This document shows, piece after piece, positions 26,635 through 35,357 of a stretch of DNA of 64,000 bases. A program made the translations under genes and the position numbers. The stretch is from contig NZ_CP039964.1 in assembly GCF_005234135.1 (NCBI RefSeq), positions 1,364,001-1,428,000 on the forward strand. The letters are read 5' to 3'. The DNA is from Pseudorhodobacter turbinis. Lineage in GTDB: Bacteria > Pseudomonadota > Alphaproteobacteria > Rhodobacterales > Rhodobacteraceae. Under the pieces are notes generated by a model, which did not search any database, was not told where the DNA came from, and saw nothing but the letters and a program-made list of their open reading frames with translations. The stretch's first letter is position 1. Each line of letters opens with the position of its first letter.

Positions 26635-27669
26635 TTAGGCGAATGCCGGAATGACGCGCTCACAGAACAGTTCAAGCGAGCGCTTCTGTTCTTTGTGTCC
26701 CAAGCCCAAGCTTGCGTAATATATGAAGCTGTCAACGCCGATAGCTTCATAACCCTTAATTTTCTCGATCACCTGCTCGGGGGTCCCGAACATAAGGTTT
26801 TCGGTCAGCATGTCCGCGTCATATTCGGCCCGGTTTTCCAGACTGTCCAACGGGATTTCTTTTGCAAATCCGTTTTCAACATCGCCCAGATTCTTGAAGT
26901 AATTCTCGAACTGTCCCAACTGACGGCGTACTGCGGCAAGCGGGACCGCACGATCTTCCGGGCGTTCATAAACCGCTGTATGGCGCATCATCGCGATTTC
27001 TGGGCGCTTCTTGCCCGGATTATTCGCAACCGCTTCGTTTAGGCGCGACATATAAAGCTCCGCCTCGCTCATGGGGCGGGTCAAAGGCCAGGATTGGATA
27101 TTATAGCCATTCTTGACAGCATAATCGAAGGTGATCGGGGCCCGTGCTGCGACCCAGATTGGCATCTCGGCCTGAACCGGCTTGGGTACAGATGTCGCGG
27201 TAGGGAACTGCCAAAACTCGCCGTCATGGGCATAATCACCGGCCCAGAGCGCTTTGACCGCGGGCAGCATTTCTTGCATGTAACGCCAGGCATCCGATTG
27301 CTTCAGACCCGGATGCATCCGATCAAATTCACGCTGATAGGCCCCGGAGCCGATACCGAATTCCAGACGCCCATTGCTGAGCAAATCGGTCATCGCAGCT
27401 TCGCCCGCCAGACGGATCGGGGACCAGTAAGGTGCGACCGCAACAGCTGTTCCTAACCGGATGGTGGTGGTGTGTTCAGCCCACCAAGTCAACAACTGGA
27501 ACGGGTTCGGGGCGATGGTCATTTCCATCGCATGATGTTCCGCCGCCCAAACAATTTCAAAGCCGCCCTGCTCGGCCATCTTGACCATATCCAATGTGTG
27601 GTCACGAACGGTTTTCATATCGAGGGAGGGGTCCAAACGCTCCATATTTATGGCAATTTGAAATTTCAT
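26635..27669 (-). CDS. LLM-class flavin-dependent monooxygenase
   Basis: A 344-residue TIM-barrel luciferase-like enzyme. N-terminal EHHAMEMTIAPNPF, then RLGTAVAVAPYWSPIRLAGE, DLLSNGRLEFGIGSGAYQ and MPIWVAARAP mark the bacterial luciferase family that uses reduced flavin supplied by a separate reductase. A flavin reductase domain is encoded at 30.5-32.7 kb in the fusion gene. RutA (pyrimidine ring opening) and TgnA (trigonelline ring opening) are family relatives in function. Cotranscribed with aldehyde dehydrogenase upstream and CaiD-like hydratase downstream. The substrate is unknown; oxygenation of a ring, amide or amine carbon is the general expectation. Confidence 0.85.
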   Translation of the reverse strand: MKFQIAINMERLDPSLDMKTVRDHTLDMVKMAEQGGFEIVWAAEHHAMEMTIAPNPFQLLTWWAEHTTTIRLGTAVAVAPYWSPIRLAGEAAMTDLLSNGRLEFGIGSGAYQREFDRMHPGLKQSDAWRYMQEMLPAVKALWAGDYAHDGEFWQFPTATSVPKPVQAEMPIWVAARAPITFDYAVKNGYNIQSWPLTRPMSEAELYMSRLNEAVANNPGKKRPEIAMMRHTAVYERPEDRAVPLAAVRRQLGQFENYFKNLGDVENGFAKEIPLDSLENRAEYDADMLTENLMFGTPEQVIEKIKGYEAIGVDSFIYYASLGLGHKEQKRSLELFCERVIPAFA

Positions 27670-27715
27670 ATCTTCTCCATTATCCTCTTTTTTCTGTGGT
27701 CGTGGATCAGCGTTT

Positions 27716-29197
27716 TCAACGCATCACGAACGGGTTTGCCATTGGTTCATCAGATGTGTTCATCCAGATCGTCTTTGGACGGGTGTAATCGTACATGGCC
27801 TGAAAGCCGCTTTCGCGCCCGTAACCCGACCCTTTAATCCCGCCGAATTCCGCAATCGGGGACACGGCCCGATAGGTATTCACCCAAACGATACCCGCCC
27901 GCACCGCATTGGCGACCCGCAGCGACCGCGCACTGTTGGTGGTGAAAATACCGGCGGCCAACCCGTGTTCAGTATCATTAGCCAGCGCAATCACTTCTTG
28001 CTCGGATTTGAACCGCTGCACACAAAGCACAGGACCGAACAGTTCGGTATCAACGATCCGCAAATCCTGACGCGGGCATTCAATAATAGTCGGCTCATAG
28101 AACTGGCCAGCCAGGCCTTCGGGGCGTTTACCGCCGGCCAGAACCTTACCACCTTCGGAAATGGCATAGGCGACCTCGCGCTCGATGTTCTCCAGCTGCC
28201 CAGCGGTGCAAAGCGGCCCCATCTGGGTTTCTTCCGCCAGCGGGTCACCGATTTTGACGCTTCTGGTGATGGCGATCATCTTTTCGAGAAACGCATCGGC
28301 AATATCTTCATGCAGATAAAGCCGAGATCCGGCGACACAGCTTTGCCCCGCCGCCCCAAAAATCCCGGCGATGGAACCGTTCACGGCGCTTTCTATATCT
28401 GCGTCATCAAAGACGATAAACGGCGATTTCCCCCCCAGCTCCAGCGAGACTTCGGCAAAGTTGTTCTTGGAATTATCCAGCACATGACGCGCCGCATCCG
28501 GCCCGCCGGTAAAGGAAATTCGCGCCACCAGCGGATGCGAGGTCAGTGATTTTCCGCATGGATCGCCATGGCCGGTGACAATGTTGACAACACCCGGCGG
28601 AAAACCCGCCTTTTCTATCAGCGAACCAAATTCCAAAATTGCCGCAGATGCGTATTCACTGGCTTTCAGCACCACCGTATTGCCAGCGGCCAACGCCGGG
28701 CCGATCTTGACTGCAACCAGGAACAACTGGCTATTCCACGGCACCACCGCAGCAACCACGCCCAAAGGTTCGCGTTTGGTAAAGACAAACAAATCCGGCT
28801 TATCGATGGGCAATGTCTCTCCGCTGATTTTATCAGCACAGCCCGCATAGAACTGAAAGAACTCGGCAATATATTTCGCCTGCCAGCGAGTTTCCTTAAG
28901 CATTTTACCGGTATCGATGGACTCTGTGCGGCCCAAAGCCTCGGATTGATCGGCCAGAAGATCCGCCAGATTGCGCAGGCACTTCCCCCGTGCGCTTGGT
29001 GTCATCTCGGCCCATGGTCCGCCCAGAAAAGCACGGTTGGCAGCCTGAACAGCGCGGTCCACATCTTCTGCAGTGGCCTCAGGCACTTCGCTCCAGATAT
29101 CTCCGGTTGTCGGATTGATACTGGTGAATGTCCCGCCATCGGATGCAGGAACCCATTCACCATCTATCAACATTTTATACTTTTGAATGTCGCTCAC
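27716..29197 (-). CDS. NAD(P)-dependent aldehyde dehydrogenase (first copy)
   Basis: A 493-residue ALDH. The GTG at 29197 with GGGGAG ten bases upstream starts SDIQKYKMLIDGEW; a longer ATG frame from 29287 adds foreign sequence. Landmarks: PWNSQLFL, catalytic Glu in SLELGGKSP, catalytic Cys in GQSCVAGSR, ELFGPVL, and the end VNTYRAVSPIAEFGG with a terminal NPFVMR. First gene of the operon with LLM monooxygenase, CaiD-like and carnitine-dehydrogenase-like genes. It resembles the second ALDH at 35.4 kb in type but differs throughout. Candidate substrates are an aldehyde made by the monooxygenase or trimethylaminobutyraldehyde. Confidence 0.9.
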   Translation of the reverse strand: MSDIQKYKMLIDGEWVPASDGGTFTSINPTTGDIWSEVPEATAEDVDRAVQAANRAFLGGPWAEMTPSARGKCLRNLADLLADQSEALGRTESIDTGKMLKETRWQAKYIAEFFQFYAGCADKISGETLPIDKPDLFVFTKREPLGVVAAVVPWNSQLFLVAVKIGPALAAGNTVVLKASEYASAAILEFGSLIEKAGFPPGVVNIVTGHGDPCGKSLTSHPLVARISFTGGPDAARHVLDNSKNNFAEVSLELGGKSPFIVFDDADIESAVNGSIAGIFGAAGQSCVAGSRLYLHEDIADAFLEKMIAITRSVKIGDPLAEETQMGPLCTAGQLENIEREVAYAISEGGKVLAGGKRPEGLAGQFYEPTIIECPRQDLRIVDTELFGPVLCVQRFKSEQEVIALANDTEHGLAAGIFTTNSARSLRVANAVRAGIVWVNTYRAVSPIAEFGGIKGSGYGRESGFQAMYDYTRPKTIWMNTSDEPMANPFVMR

Positions 29198-29344
29198 TGC
29201 GGAATCTCCCCTGTTGCTGGGATGATCCTGAGTGAGGTCCCAGATCGAAACTTGCGTTTTTTCGCCATCGCATGACGGCAAAACCATAATTGCGACGCGG
29301 CGGATGCGGTAGTTTCGGTGAAATGCTGCTCAGGGAGGTGCGCC
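29198..29344. promoter_or_regulatory. Divergent promoter region between ALDH-LLM and RidA operons
   Basis: About 150 bases separate the two divergent starts, so promoters for both operons must lie here. A GGGAGG ribosome-binding site for the RidA gene is at 29333-29338. No clear dyad operator is visible. Confidence 0.4.
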
Positions 29345-29740
29345 ATGACAAAACAGGTAATCGGGGGGCCACTGGTCATTGATGGGCGCAAGCTGTCCCT
29401 GTCTCGCGCCATTCGGGCAGGGGATTTTATTTTTCTAACAGGCCAAATTCCGATGCAGGACGGCGTGCCGATGACACGCGGCAGCATCGAAGAGCAGACC
29501 AGAGCAATTCTTGAGGACATTAAAGCCACGCTGGCAATGGCGGGCTGCGAAATGCACGACGTGGTCAAGGCAATGGTCTGGCTGTGCGATCGCACCGATT
29601 TTGCCGGGTTCAACGCGGTCTATGGTGAATATTTTCCGATTGAACCGCCGACCCGTTCGGCCATCGTCAGCGATCTTCTGGTTGACGCGCGGGTTGAGGT
29701 CGAAGTTGTGGCTTACAAGCCCCTGAAAGCCGGAGGTTGA
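29345..29740 (+). CDS. RidA (YjgF/YER057c) family protein
   Basis: A 131-residue protein with the RidA fold pattern: LSLSRAIRAGDFIFLTGQIP, IEEQTRAILEDIKATLAMAG, and the terminal RSAIVSDLLVDARVEVEVVAY holding the conserved Arg and acidic pair. RidA proteins hydrolyse enamine/imine intermediates; RutC is the version in uracil degradation. ATG 29345 has GGGAGG; an in-frame ATG at 29318 is unlikely. First gene of the rightward operon, and almost abuts an alpha/beta hydrolase, a RutC-RutD-like order. Confidence 0.88.
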   Translation: MTKQVIGGPLVIDGRKLSLSRAIRAGDFIFLTGQIPMQDGVPMTRGSIEEQTRAILEDIKATLAMAGCEMHDVVKAMVWLCDRTDFAGFNAVYGEYFPIEPPTRSAIVSDLLVDARVEVEVVAYKPLKAGG

Positions 29741-29741
29741 G

Positions 29742-30545
29742 ATGATCAACGGCACTGCAGTTCAAAGATTGGGCCCCAAGGCGGCTCCGGCGGTTGTTCT
29801 GATTCATGGCCTGGGACTGAACCGGGACTGTTGGCAATGGACCACGCCTGCGCTGCTGGCCGCAGGGTATCAGGTTATCGCCTATGACCTCTATGGCCAC
29901 GGTCAAAGCGATCCGCCGCCCGAAACACCATCGCTGACGCTGTTTTCCCACCAACTTTTGGCGGTGCTGGATCATTTTGGCATTCAAAAAGCAGCAATCA
30001 CCGGATTTTCCTTGGGCGGCATGATCGCGCGGCACTTTGCGCAAGAACACCTTGACCGAACCACCGCTATCGCCATCCTGCATTCTCCCCACCGGCGGAC
30101 GCCTGAGGCACAGCAGGCGATCGTAGCACGCGTCGTTCAGGCCCGCCTTGACGGCCCTGCCGCCACCATAGAGGCCGCGTTGGAGCGTTGGTTTACGCAA
30201 ACATTCCGGCAGGCGCACCCCGAAACGATGGCTCTAGTGCGCAGCTGGGTGCTGGCCAATGACCGCGCGATCTATCACACGGTTTACCGCGTGCTGGTGG
30301 ATGGGATCGACGAAATCACCGCGACACAGCCACCCATCAGCTGTCCTGCGATGGTGATGACCGGCGACGAAGATTACGGCAACGGCCCCGAGATGTCCCA
30401 AGCCATCGCTGCCGAAATCCCCGGCGCCGAAATACATATCCTGCGGGGCTTGCGCCACATGGCGCTCGCCGAAAAGCCCGATGCGGTGAACACACCGCTT
30501 GTCGCATTCCTGAACACAATGATTTCGCGGGGAAACGCTGCATGA
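29742..30545 (+). CDS. Alpha/beta hydrolase (RutD/PcaD-like)
   Basis: A 267-residue hydrolase: oxyanion region LIHGLGLNRDCW, AYDLYGHGQSDPP, nucleophile elbow GFSLGG at about residue 90, MTGDED with the acid, and the late catalytic His in LRHMALAEKP. No signal peptide. Starts one base after the RidA stop and overlaps the fusion gene by four bases. Might hydrolyse a carbamate, lactone or formamide after ring oxidation; the fold itself gives no specificity. Confidence 0.88.
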   Translation: MINGTAVQRLGPKAAPAVVLIHGLGLNRDCWQWTTPALLAAGYQVIAYDLYGHGQSDPPPETPSLTLFSHQLLAVLDHFGIQKAAITGFSLGGMIARHFAQEHLDRTTAIAILHSPHRRTPEAQQAIVARVVQARLDGPAATIEAALERWFTQTFRQAHPETMALVRSWVLANDRAIYHTVYRVLVDGIDEITATQPPISCPAMVMTGDEDYGNGPEMSQAIAAEIPGAEIHILRGLRHMALAEKPDAVNTPLVAFLNTMISRGNAA

Positions 30546-32668
30546 CCACTCAATCTGCTCCAAACGGTATTTTACATGGCATTCGGGTGCTTGATCTATC
30601 GCGAATGCTGTCCGGTCCCTATTGCACGATGATGCTGGCCGATCACGGGGCAGAAGTCATTAAGATCGAGGAGGCGGGGGGCGATACCAGCCGCAACAAT
30701 GGCCCTTACCGCGATGATGATCCTGACCATGAATGGGCAGGGTATTTCGTCAGCCTCAACCGTTCCAAGAAAAGCGTCGTGCTGGATCTCAAGTCCGACA
30801 AAGGCAAAGCAGCGCTTAAACAGCTTGTCGCTAACGCTGATATTCTGGTCGAAAACTTCCGCCCCGGCGTGATGGAGCGCCTCGGGCTTGGTTATGAAAC
30901 CCTGGCGGAGGTCCGACCCGGGCTGGTCTATGCGGCGATCCGCGGTTTTGGCGATCCGCGATCGGGCGCCAGCCCCTATGCCGACTGGCCCTCTTATGAC
31001 ATCGTGGCGCAGGCGATGGGTGGCATTTTGTCCCAAACCGGGCCAGATGCAGACACGCCAACCAAGATCGGTCCGGGCGTCGGCGATGTCTTCGCCGGGA
31101 TGATGATGAGCTTTGGGATCATGGCCGCCCTGCGCCAGGCCGAAGCAACCGGTAAGTCACAATTCGTTGATGTGGGGATGTATGATGCCATCCTAAGTCT
31201 GTGCGAACGCGCGGTCTATTTTCATGATATCCAAGGCACAGTGGCCGGGCCAGAGGGCAATGAGCACCCGTTCCTTGCACCCTTTGCCTTGTACCCGGCG
31301 CGGGATGGTCAGGTCGCCATCGGAATTGTCGATGACACGTTCTGGCGTGCCCTGACGCGAGCGATGGGCACGCCCGATCTGGCCGATGACCCACGCTATG
31401 CCACCCGCGCCGACCGCACCGCGCATCGGCGCGGCATCAACGATCTGGTCGCAAGCTGGACGGCTCGGCACAGCAAGGCGCAGCTGGCAACCCTACTGGG
31501 CGGTGTCGTACCCTTTGGCCCACTCAACACCATTGCCGATATCGTCGCCGATCCGCATGTAGCGGCGCGCCGGATGCTGACGCAGGTGCCGCACCCCAAT
31601 CCTGCCGCCAAACCCTGGACCGTCGCCGCCAATCCGCTACGCTTCACCGGCGCACCATTGCCGGCGGCCCGCACGCCTTCGGCACTCGGCGCGGACACGC
31701 AAACCTATCTTGCCGAACCAGCCCCCGTTCCAATGTCGGACGAGGAAAAGCGGTCTCTGCGAAATGCGTTCGGCGCATTCCCCACAGGGGTCACTGTCGT
31801 GACCACCCGTCAACCCGACGGCACGCCGCGCGGGTTCACCGCCAATTCCTTCACTTCGGTATCGCTTGATCCGCCAATGCTGCTGATCTGCATCGCCAAG
31901 AATGCGTATAGCTGCGAAACGTTTATGGCCGCAGATCATTTCGCCGTAAACATCCTGAGTGAAGATCAAAAGAATGTCTCCGGTCTTTTCGCCTCTCGGC
32001 AGCCTGACAAGTTTGAAAACGCCGACTGGTACGCGGGCCATGCCGATATGCCCGTCATCAGCGGATCACTCGCCAGCCTTGTCTGTTCACAGGAAAAGTC
32101 AGTGGATGCAGGGGATCACATCATCCTGATTGGGCGGGTCGAGGATTACGCCACCAATGTCGGCGCGCCTTTGGGCTATCACGGCGGGTCTTATTTCCGG
32201 GTTGGGGCCGAAGACCCGCTTGTTAAGGCCGCAGCGCGCGCCAGCAATGTACGGATCGGTGCAGTTCTGCGCCGTGATCAGGAAATCATGCTGCTCAAAG
32301 CCGCCGATGGCACGTTCGCTTTGCCCTGTGCGCCCGATGGCACCCATAGCCACGAAGGATTGCTGGCCTATCTGACGGATCAGGGGCTGCAACCCGGGCC
32401 TCAAACACTTTACGCCGTTTATGAAGACACCGCTGCAGGCGCAACCGGCATCTTTTATCATGGCACCATGCAAGGTAACGCGTCCGCCTCTGCCGAGTTT
32501 GCCCCCATCAATGCCCTCCCTTTTGACCGGATCAGTAACGCGTCGGAGAGAAGAATGTTGCAGCGCTATGCCAAGGAATACGAGCACGGCAGCTTTGGCA
32601 TTTACCAGGGCAATCAAGACACCGGCACCGTTCATCAACTGGCCCCGGTCACCCCGCAAACACGATAA
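30542..32668 (+). CDS. Fusion: family III CoA-transferase + flavin reductase + Nudix-like domain
   Basis: A continuous 708-codon frame with three modules. Residues 1-385 are a CaiB/BaiF-type CoA-transferase (GIRVLDLSRMLSGPY, FRPGVMERLGLGYE, catalytic Asp about 182 in GPGVGDVFAG). Residues about 399-560 are a flavin reductase domain (RNAFGAFPTGVTVVTT, GFTANSFTSVSLDPP, HFAVNILSEDQ). Residues about 568-670 resemble a degenerate Nudix fold (RIGAVLRRDQEIMLL). Family members are normally separate proteins. The reductase part would supply reduced flavin to the LLM enzyme, the transferase part would make a CoA ester. ATGA overlap with the hydrolase gene. No frame break is seen at the joints, so the fusion seems real unless a sequencing error removed a stop. 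Confidence 0.85.
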   Translation: MTTQSAPNGILHGIRVLDLSRMLSGPYCTMMLADHGAEVIKIEEAGGDTSRNNGPYRDDDPDHEWAGYFVSLNRSKKSVVLDLKSDKGKAALKQLVANADILVENFRPGVMERLGLGYETLAEVRPGLVYAAIRGFGDPRSGASPYADWPSYDIVAQAMGGILSQTGPDADTPTKIGPGVGDVFAGMMMSFGIMAALRQAEATGKSQFVDVGMYDAILSLCERAVYFHDIQGTVAGPEGNEHPFLAPFALYPARDGQVAIGIVDDTFWRALTRAMGTPDLADDPRYATRADRTAHRRGINDLVASWTARHSKAQLATLLGGVVPFGPLNTIADIVADPHVAARRMLTQVPHPNPAAKPWTVAANPLRFTGAPLPAARTPSALGADTQTYLAEPAPVPMSDEEKRSLRNAFGAFPTGVTVVTTRQPDGTPRGFTANSFTSVSLDPPMLLICIAKNAYSCETFMAADHFAVNILSEDQKNVSGLFASRQPDKFENADWYAGHADMPVISGSLASLVCSQEKSVDAGDHIILIGRVEDYATNVGAPLGYHGGSYFRVGAEDPLVKAAARASNVRIGAVLRRDQEIMLLKAADGTFALPCAPDGTHSHEGLLAYLTDQGLQPGPQTLYAVYEDTAAGATGIFYHGTMQGNASASAEFAPINALPFDRISNASERRMLQRYAKEYEHGSFGIYQGNQDTGTVHQLAPVTPQTR

Positions 32669-32691
32669 TACCACTTCAAAAGGAGACGACT

Positions 32692-33294
32692 ATGCTTCCC
32701 GAACTCAGAAAAATTGTGACCTTTGACGAAGATATCTACCGCGATGGTGAAAAGGCCGCCGATCCGGTGCTGCGCGTCATTGGCGTTGCCGCCGTCGTCC
32801 GCAACCCGTGGCATGGCAAAGGCTATGTCGAGGATCTAGGCCCGGAAATCAGCCGCATGGGGCCGGTTCTGGGAAAGGTCCTGACCGATCGCTTGATCGC
32901 GCTGGTCGGGTCCGGCGATGCGATTGAAGCTTATGGTAAAGCTTGTGTGGCTGGCACCGATTGCGAACTGGAACATGCATCGGCCTTGATCCACACGTTG
33001 AAGTTTGGAAATTTCTACCGCGAAGCGGTCGGTGCAAAAACCTATCTTGGCTTTACCAACACACGCGGCCCGGCCAACATCCAGATCCAGATCCCGCTAA
33101 TGGACAAACATGACTCCGGTCGCCGGTCGCATTATTTGACGTCGCAGTTCTCGATCTACGACGCACCGGCGGCAGATGAGCTCGTGGTCGCCCTCGGCGC
33201 CTCGACCGGTGGACGCCCGCATCACCGGATCGGGGATCGCTACAGCGATCTTGAGGATTTGGGCCGCACTGTTGCGAACCCGGCAGACGTATAA
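32692..33294 (+). CDS. AA_synth (DUF1185) family protein
   Basis: A 200-residue protein of the amino acid synthesis family (PF06684): MLPELRKIVTFDEDIYRDG, AAVVRNPWHGKGYVEDL, VGSGDAIEAYGKACVAG, and GASTGGRPHHRIGDRYSDL. The biochemical role is not known to me. A strong AAAGGAG lies seven bases upstream. It sits just behind the CoA-transferase/flavin-reductase fusion, in a position that suggests it acts on the same pathway. Confidence 0.85.
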   Translation: MLPELRKIVTFDEDIYRDGEKAADPVLRVIGVAAVVRNPWHGKGYVEDLGPEISRMGPVLGKVLTDRLIALVGSGDAIEAYGKACVAGTDCELEHASALIHTLKFGNFYREAVGAKTYLGFTNTRGPANIQIQIPLMDKHDSGRRSHYLTSQFSIYDAPAADELVVALGASTGGRPHHRIGDRYSDLEDLGRTVANPADV

Positions 33295-33523
33295 CAGCAG
33301 CCTTAGCACAACATCATCAGATCGGGCGGATTTACGGTGCATCCGGCGGATGCCCGGACATTCGTAAAACCGCCCATCTCACAACGGCCTGAGGCCCGAT
33401 GGTATCAAATGATGCACGGAAATTCTCATGTAGCCGCGCAAAAACATCCATTGGAAGCCCGGACCGGCACACACCTGAGACAGGTGCAGCAGGTGTGTCC
33501 TGCCTCAAAACGGAGACCGCAAA

Positions 33524-34282
33524 ATGAAGGTACTGGTACCTGTCAAACGTGTGATCGACTACAACGTGAAAGTGCGCGTGAAAGCGGACGGATCGGGGGT
33601 AGACCTCACCAATGTGAAGATGTCGATGAACCCGTTCGACGAAATCTCCGTCGAACACGCTATCCGCTTAAAAGAAACCGGTCAGGCCGATGAAGTCGTG
33701 GTGGTTTCGATCGGCGTCAAACAGGCGCAAGAAACCCTGCGGACAGCCCTGGCAATGGGCGCGGACCGGGCGATCCTAGTTGTAGCCACCGATGACGTAC
33801 ATCACGATATTGAACCACTGACCGTTGCCAAGATCCTCAAGGGGATCGTTGATGAACAACAGCCGGGTCTGGTGCTATGCGGCAAGCAAGCGATAGACAA
33901 TGACATGAACGCAACCGGCCAGATGCTCTCGGCACTGCTCGGCTGGTCGCAAGCGACTTTCGCCTCAAAAATCGAGATCGAAGGCGACAAGGCCAAGGTC
34001 ACCCGCGAGGTCGACGGCGGACTGCAAACCATCGAAGTCAAGATGCCCAGCGTCGTGACTGTCGACCTCCGGCTTAACGAGCCACGCTATGCCTCCTTGC
34101 CCAACATCATGAAGGCCAAGAAAAAGCCGCTAGATGAAAAGACACCGGGCGACTACGGCGTGGAAATCTCAAGCCGCCTGGAAATCGTAAAGACAGTCGA
34201 GCCTGAAGCCCGTGCTGCAGGCATCAAGGTCGGCTCGGTTGATGAACTGGTAACGAAACTCAAAGATGCGGGGTGCGTGTAA
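33524..34282 (+). CDS. etfB: Electron transfer flavoprotein, beta subunit
   Basis: A 252-residue ETF beta subunit: [20 protein letters not shown] start, [27 protein letters not shown], and the AMP/FAD contact region [20 protein letters not shown]. Length is normal. It accepts electrons from acyl-CoA dehydrogenases, here presumably the one at 17.6-18.8 kb. Its stop overlaps the alpha subunit start. Confidence 0.95.
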   Translation: MKVLVPVKRVIDYNVKVRVKADGSGVDLTNVKMSMNPFDEISVEHAIRLKETGQADEVVVVSIGVKQAQETLRTALAMGADRAILVVATDDVHHDIEPLTVAKILKGIVDEQQPGLVLCGKQAIDNDMNATGQMLSALLGWSQATFASKIEIEGDKAKVTREVDGGLQTIEVKMPSVVTVDLRLNEPRYASLPNIMKAKKKPLDEKTPGDYGVEISSRLEIVKTVEPEARAAGIKVGSVDELVTKLKDAGCV

Positions 34283-35208
34283 TGGCCGTTCTTCTCCTAT
34301 CAGAAGTGACTGATGGAAAACTGGCAATGGATGCAACAGCAAAAGCTGTGACTGCTGCCAGGCAACTAGGTGACGTGACCGCGCTGTGCTGTGGTACCCA
34401 TGCTGCCGCCGCGGGCGAAAGTGCCGCTACGATCGACGGTGTGTCCAGGGTGCTGGTCGCAGAGGACGCCTCGCTCGGTCACCGTCTGGCCGAATCCACC
34501 GCCGCGCTGATCGTCAGCCTCGCCGGTGACTATGAGCACATCGTCGCCCCCGCCACGACCGATGCGAAAAATGTAATGCCCCGCGTCGCGGCGCTGCTTG
34601 ACGTGATGATCATCTCAGACGCTTCTCGCGTGATTGACGGCGATACATTCGAGCGGCCAATCTATGCCGGAAATGCCGTGCAAACCGTCAGATCAAAGGA
34701 TGCGAAAAAGGTCATTACATTCCGCACCTCGACCTTCGAGGCGGCCAGTGACGGTGGCGCGGCTTCGCTCCAAACTATCAATGTCCCCGAAACTCCGGGC
34801 CTCAGCTCTTGGGTCGAAGACAAGGTCGCCGCAAGCGATCGCCCCGAGCTGACCTCGGCCGGTGTGGTCGTCTCGGGTGGTCGCGGTGTCGGCTCCAAAG
34901 AGGATTTCGCACTGATAGACAGGCTCGCGAACAAGCTCGGCGCCGCCGTCGGTGCCTCGCGTGCCGCCGTCGATTCCGGCTATGCCTCGAACGACTGGCA
35001 AGTCGGCCAGACCGGCAAGGTTGTTGCCCCCGCGCTCTATGTCGCGGTCGGTATTTCCGGTGCAATCCAGCATCTTGCCGGCATGAAAGACAGCAAGATC
35101 ATCGTTGCGATCAACAAGGACGAAGAGGCGCCGATCTTTCAAGTTGCCGATTTCGGCCTAGTTGCGGATCTTTTTGAGGCCGTGCCGGAACTGATCGAAA
35201 AGCTCTAA
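34282..35208 (+). CDS. etfA: Electron transfer flavoprotein, alpha subunit
   Basis: A 308-residue ETF alpha subunit with the C-terminal FAD-binding domain: [45 protein letters not shown] and [17 protein letters not shown]. The ATG at 34282 shares a base with the beta-subunit stop (TAATG). Passes electrons on to ETF-ubiquinone oxidoreductase, which is not encoded in this window. Confidence 0.95.
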   Translation: MAVLLLSEVTDGKLAMDATAKAVTAARQLGDVTALCCGTHAAAAGESAATIDGVSRVLVAEDASLGHRLAESTAALIVSLAGDYEHIVAPATTDAKNVMPRVAALLDVMIISDASRVIDGDTFERPIYAGNAVQTVRSKDAKKVITFRTSTFEAASDGGAASLQTINVPETPGLSSWVEDKVAASDRPELTSAGVVVSGGRGVGSKEDFALIDRLANKLGAAVGASRAAVDSGYASNDWQVGQTGKVVAPALYVAVGISGAIQHLAGMKDSKIIVAINKDEEAPIFQVADFGLVADLFEAVPELIEKL

Positions 35209-35357
35209 TTGGCGATACTAAAACAATCTGTGCCGACAGCGCCGCAGAACGAGTTGATCCGGACGGACAGTAAACGCGCCACAACTGTGCCCGCGCTAAA
35301 TCAGCACAGCGAGACGATTTGCGCGTGACACGCGCCAACCTCACAAAGGAGCCTCAG

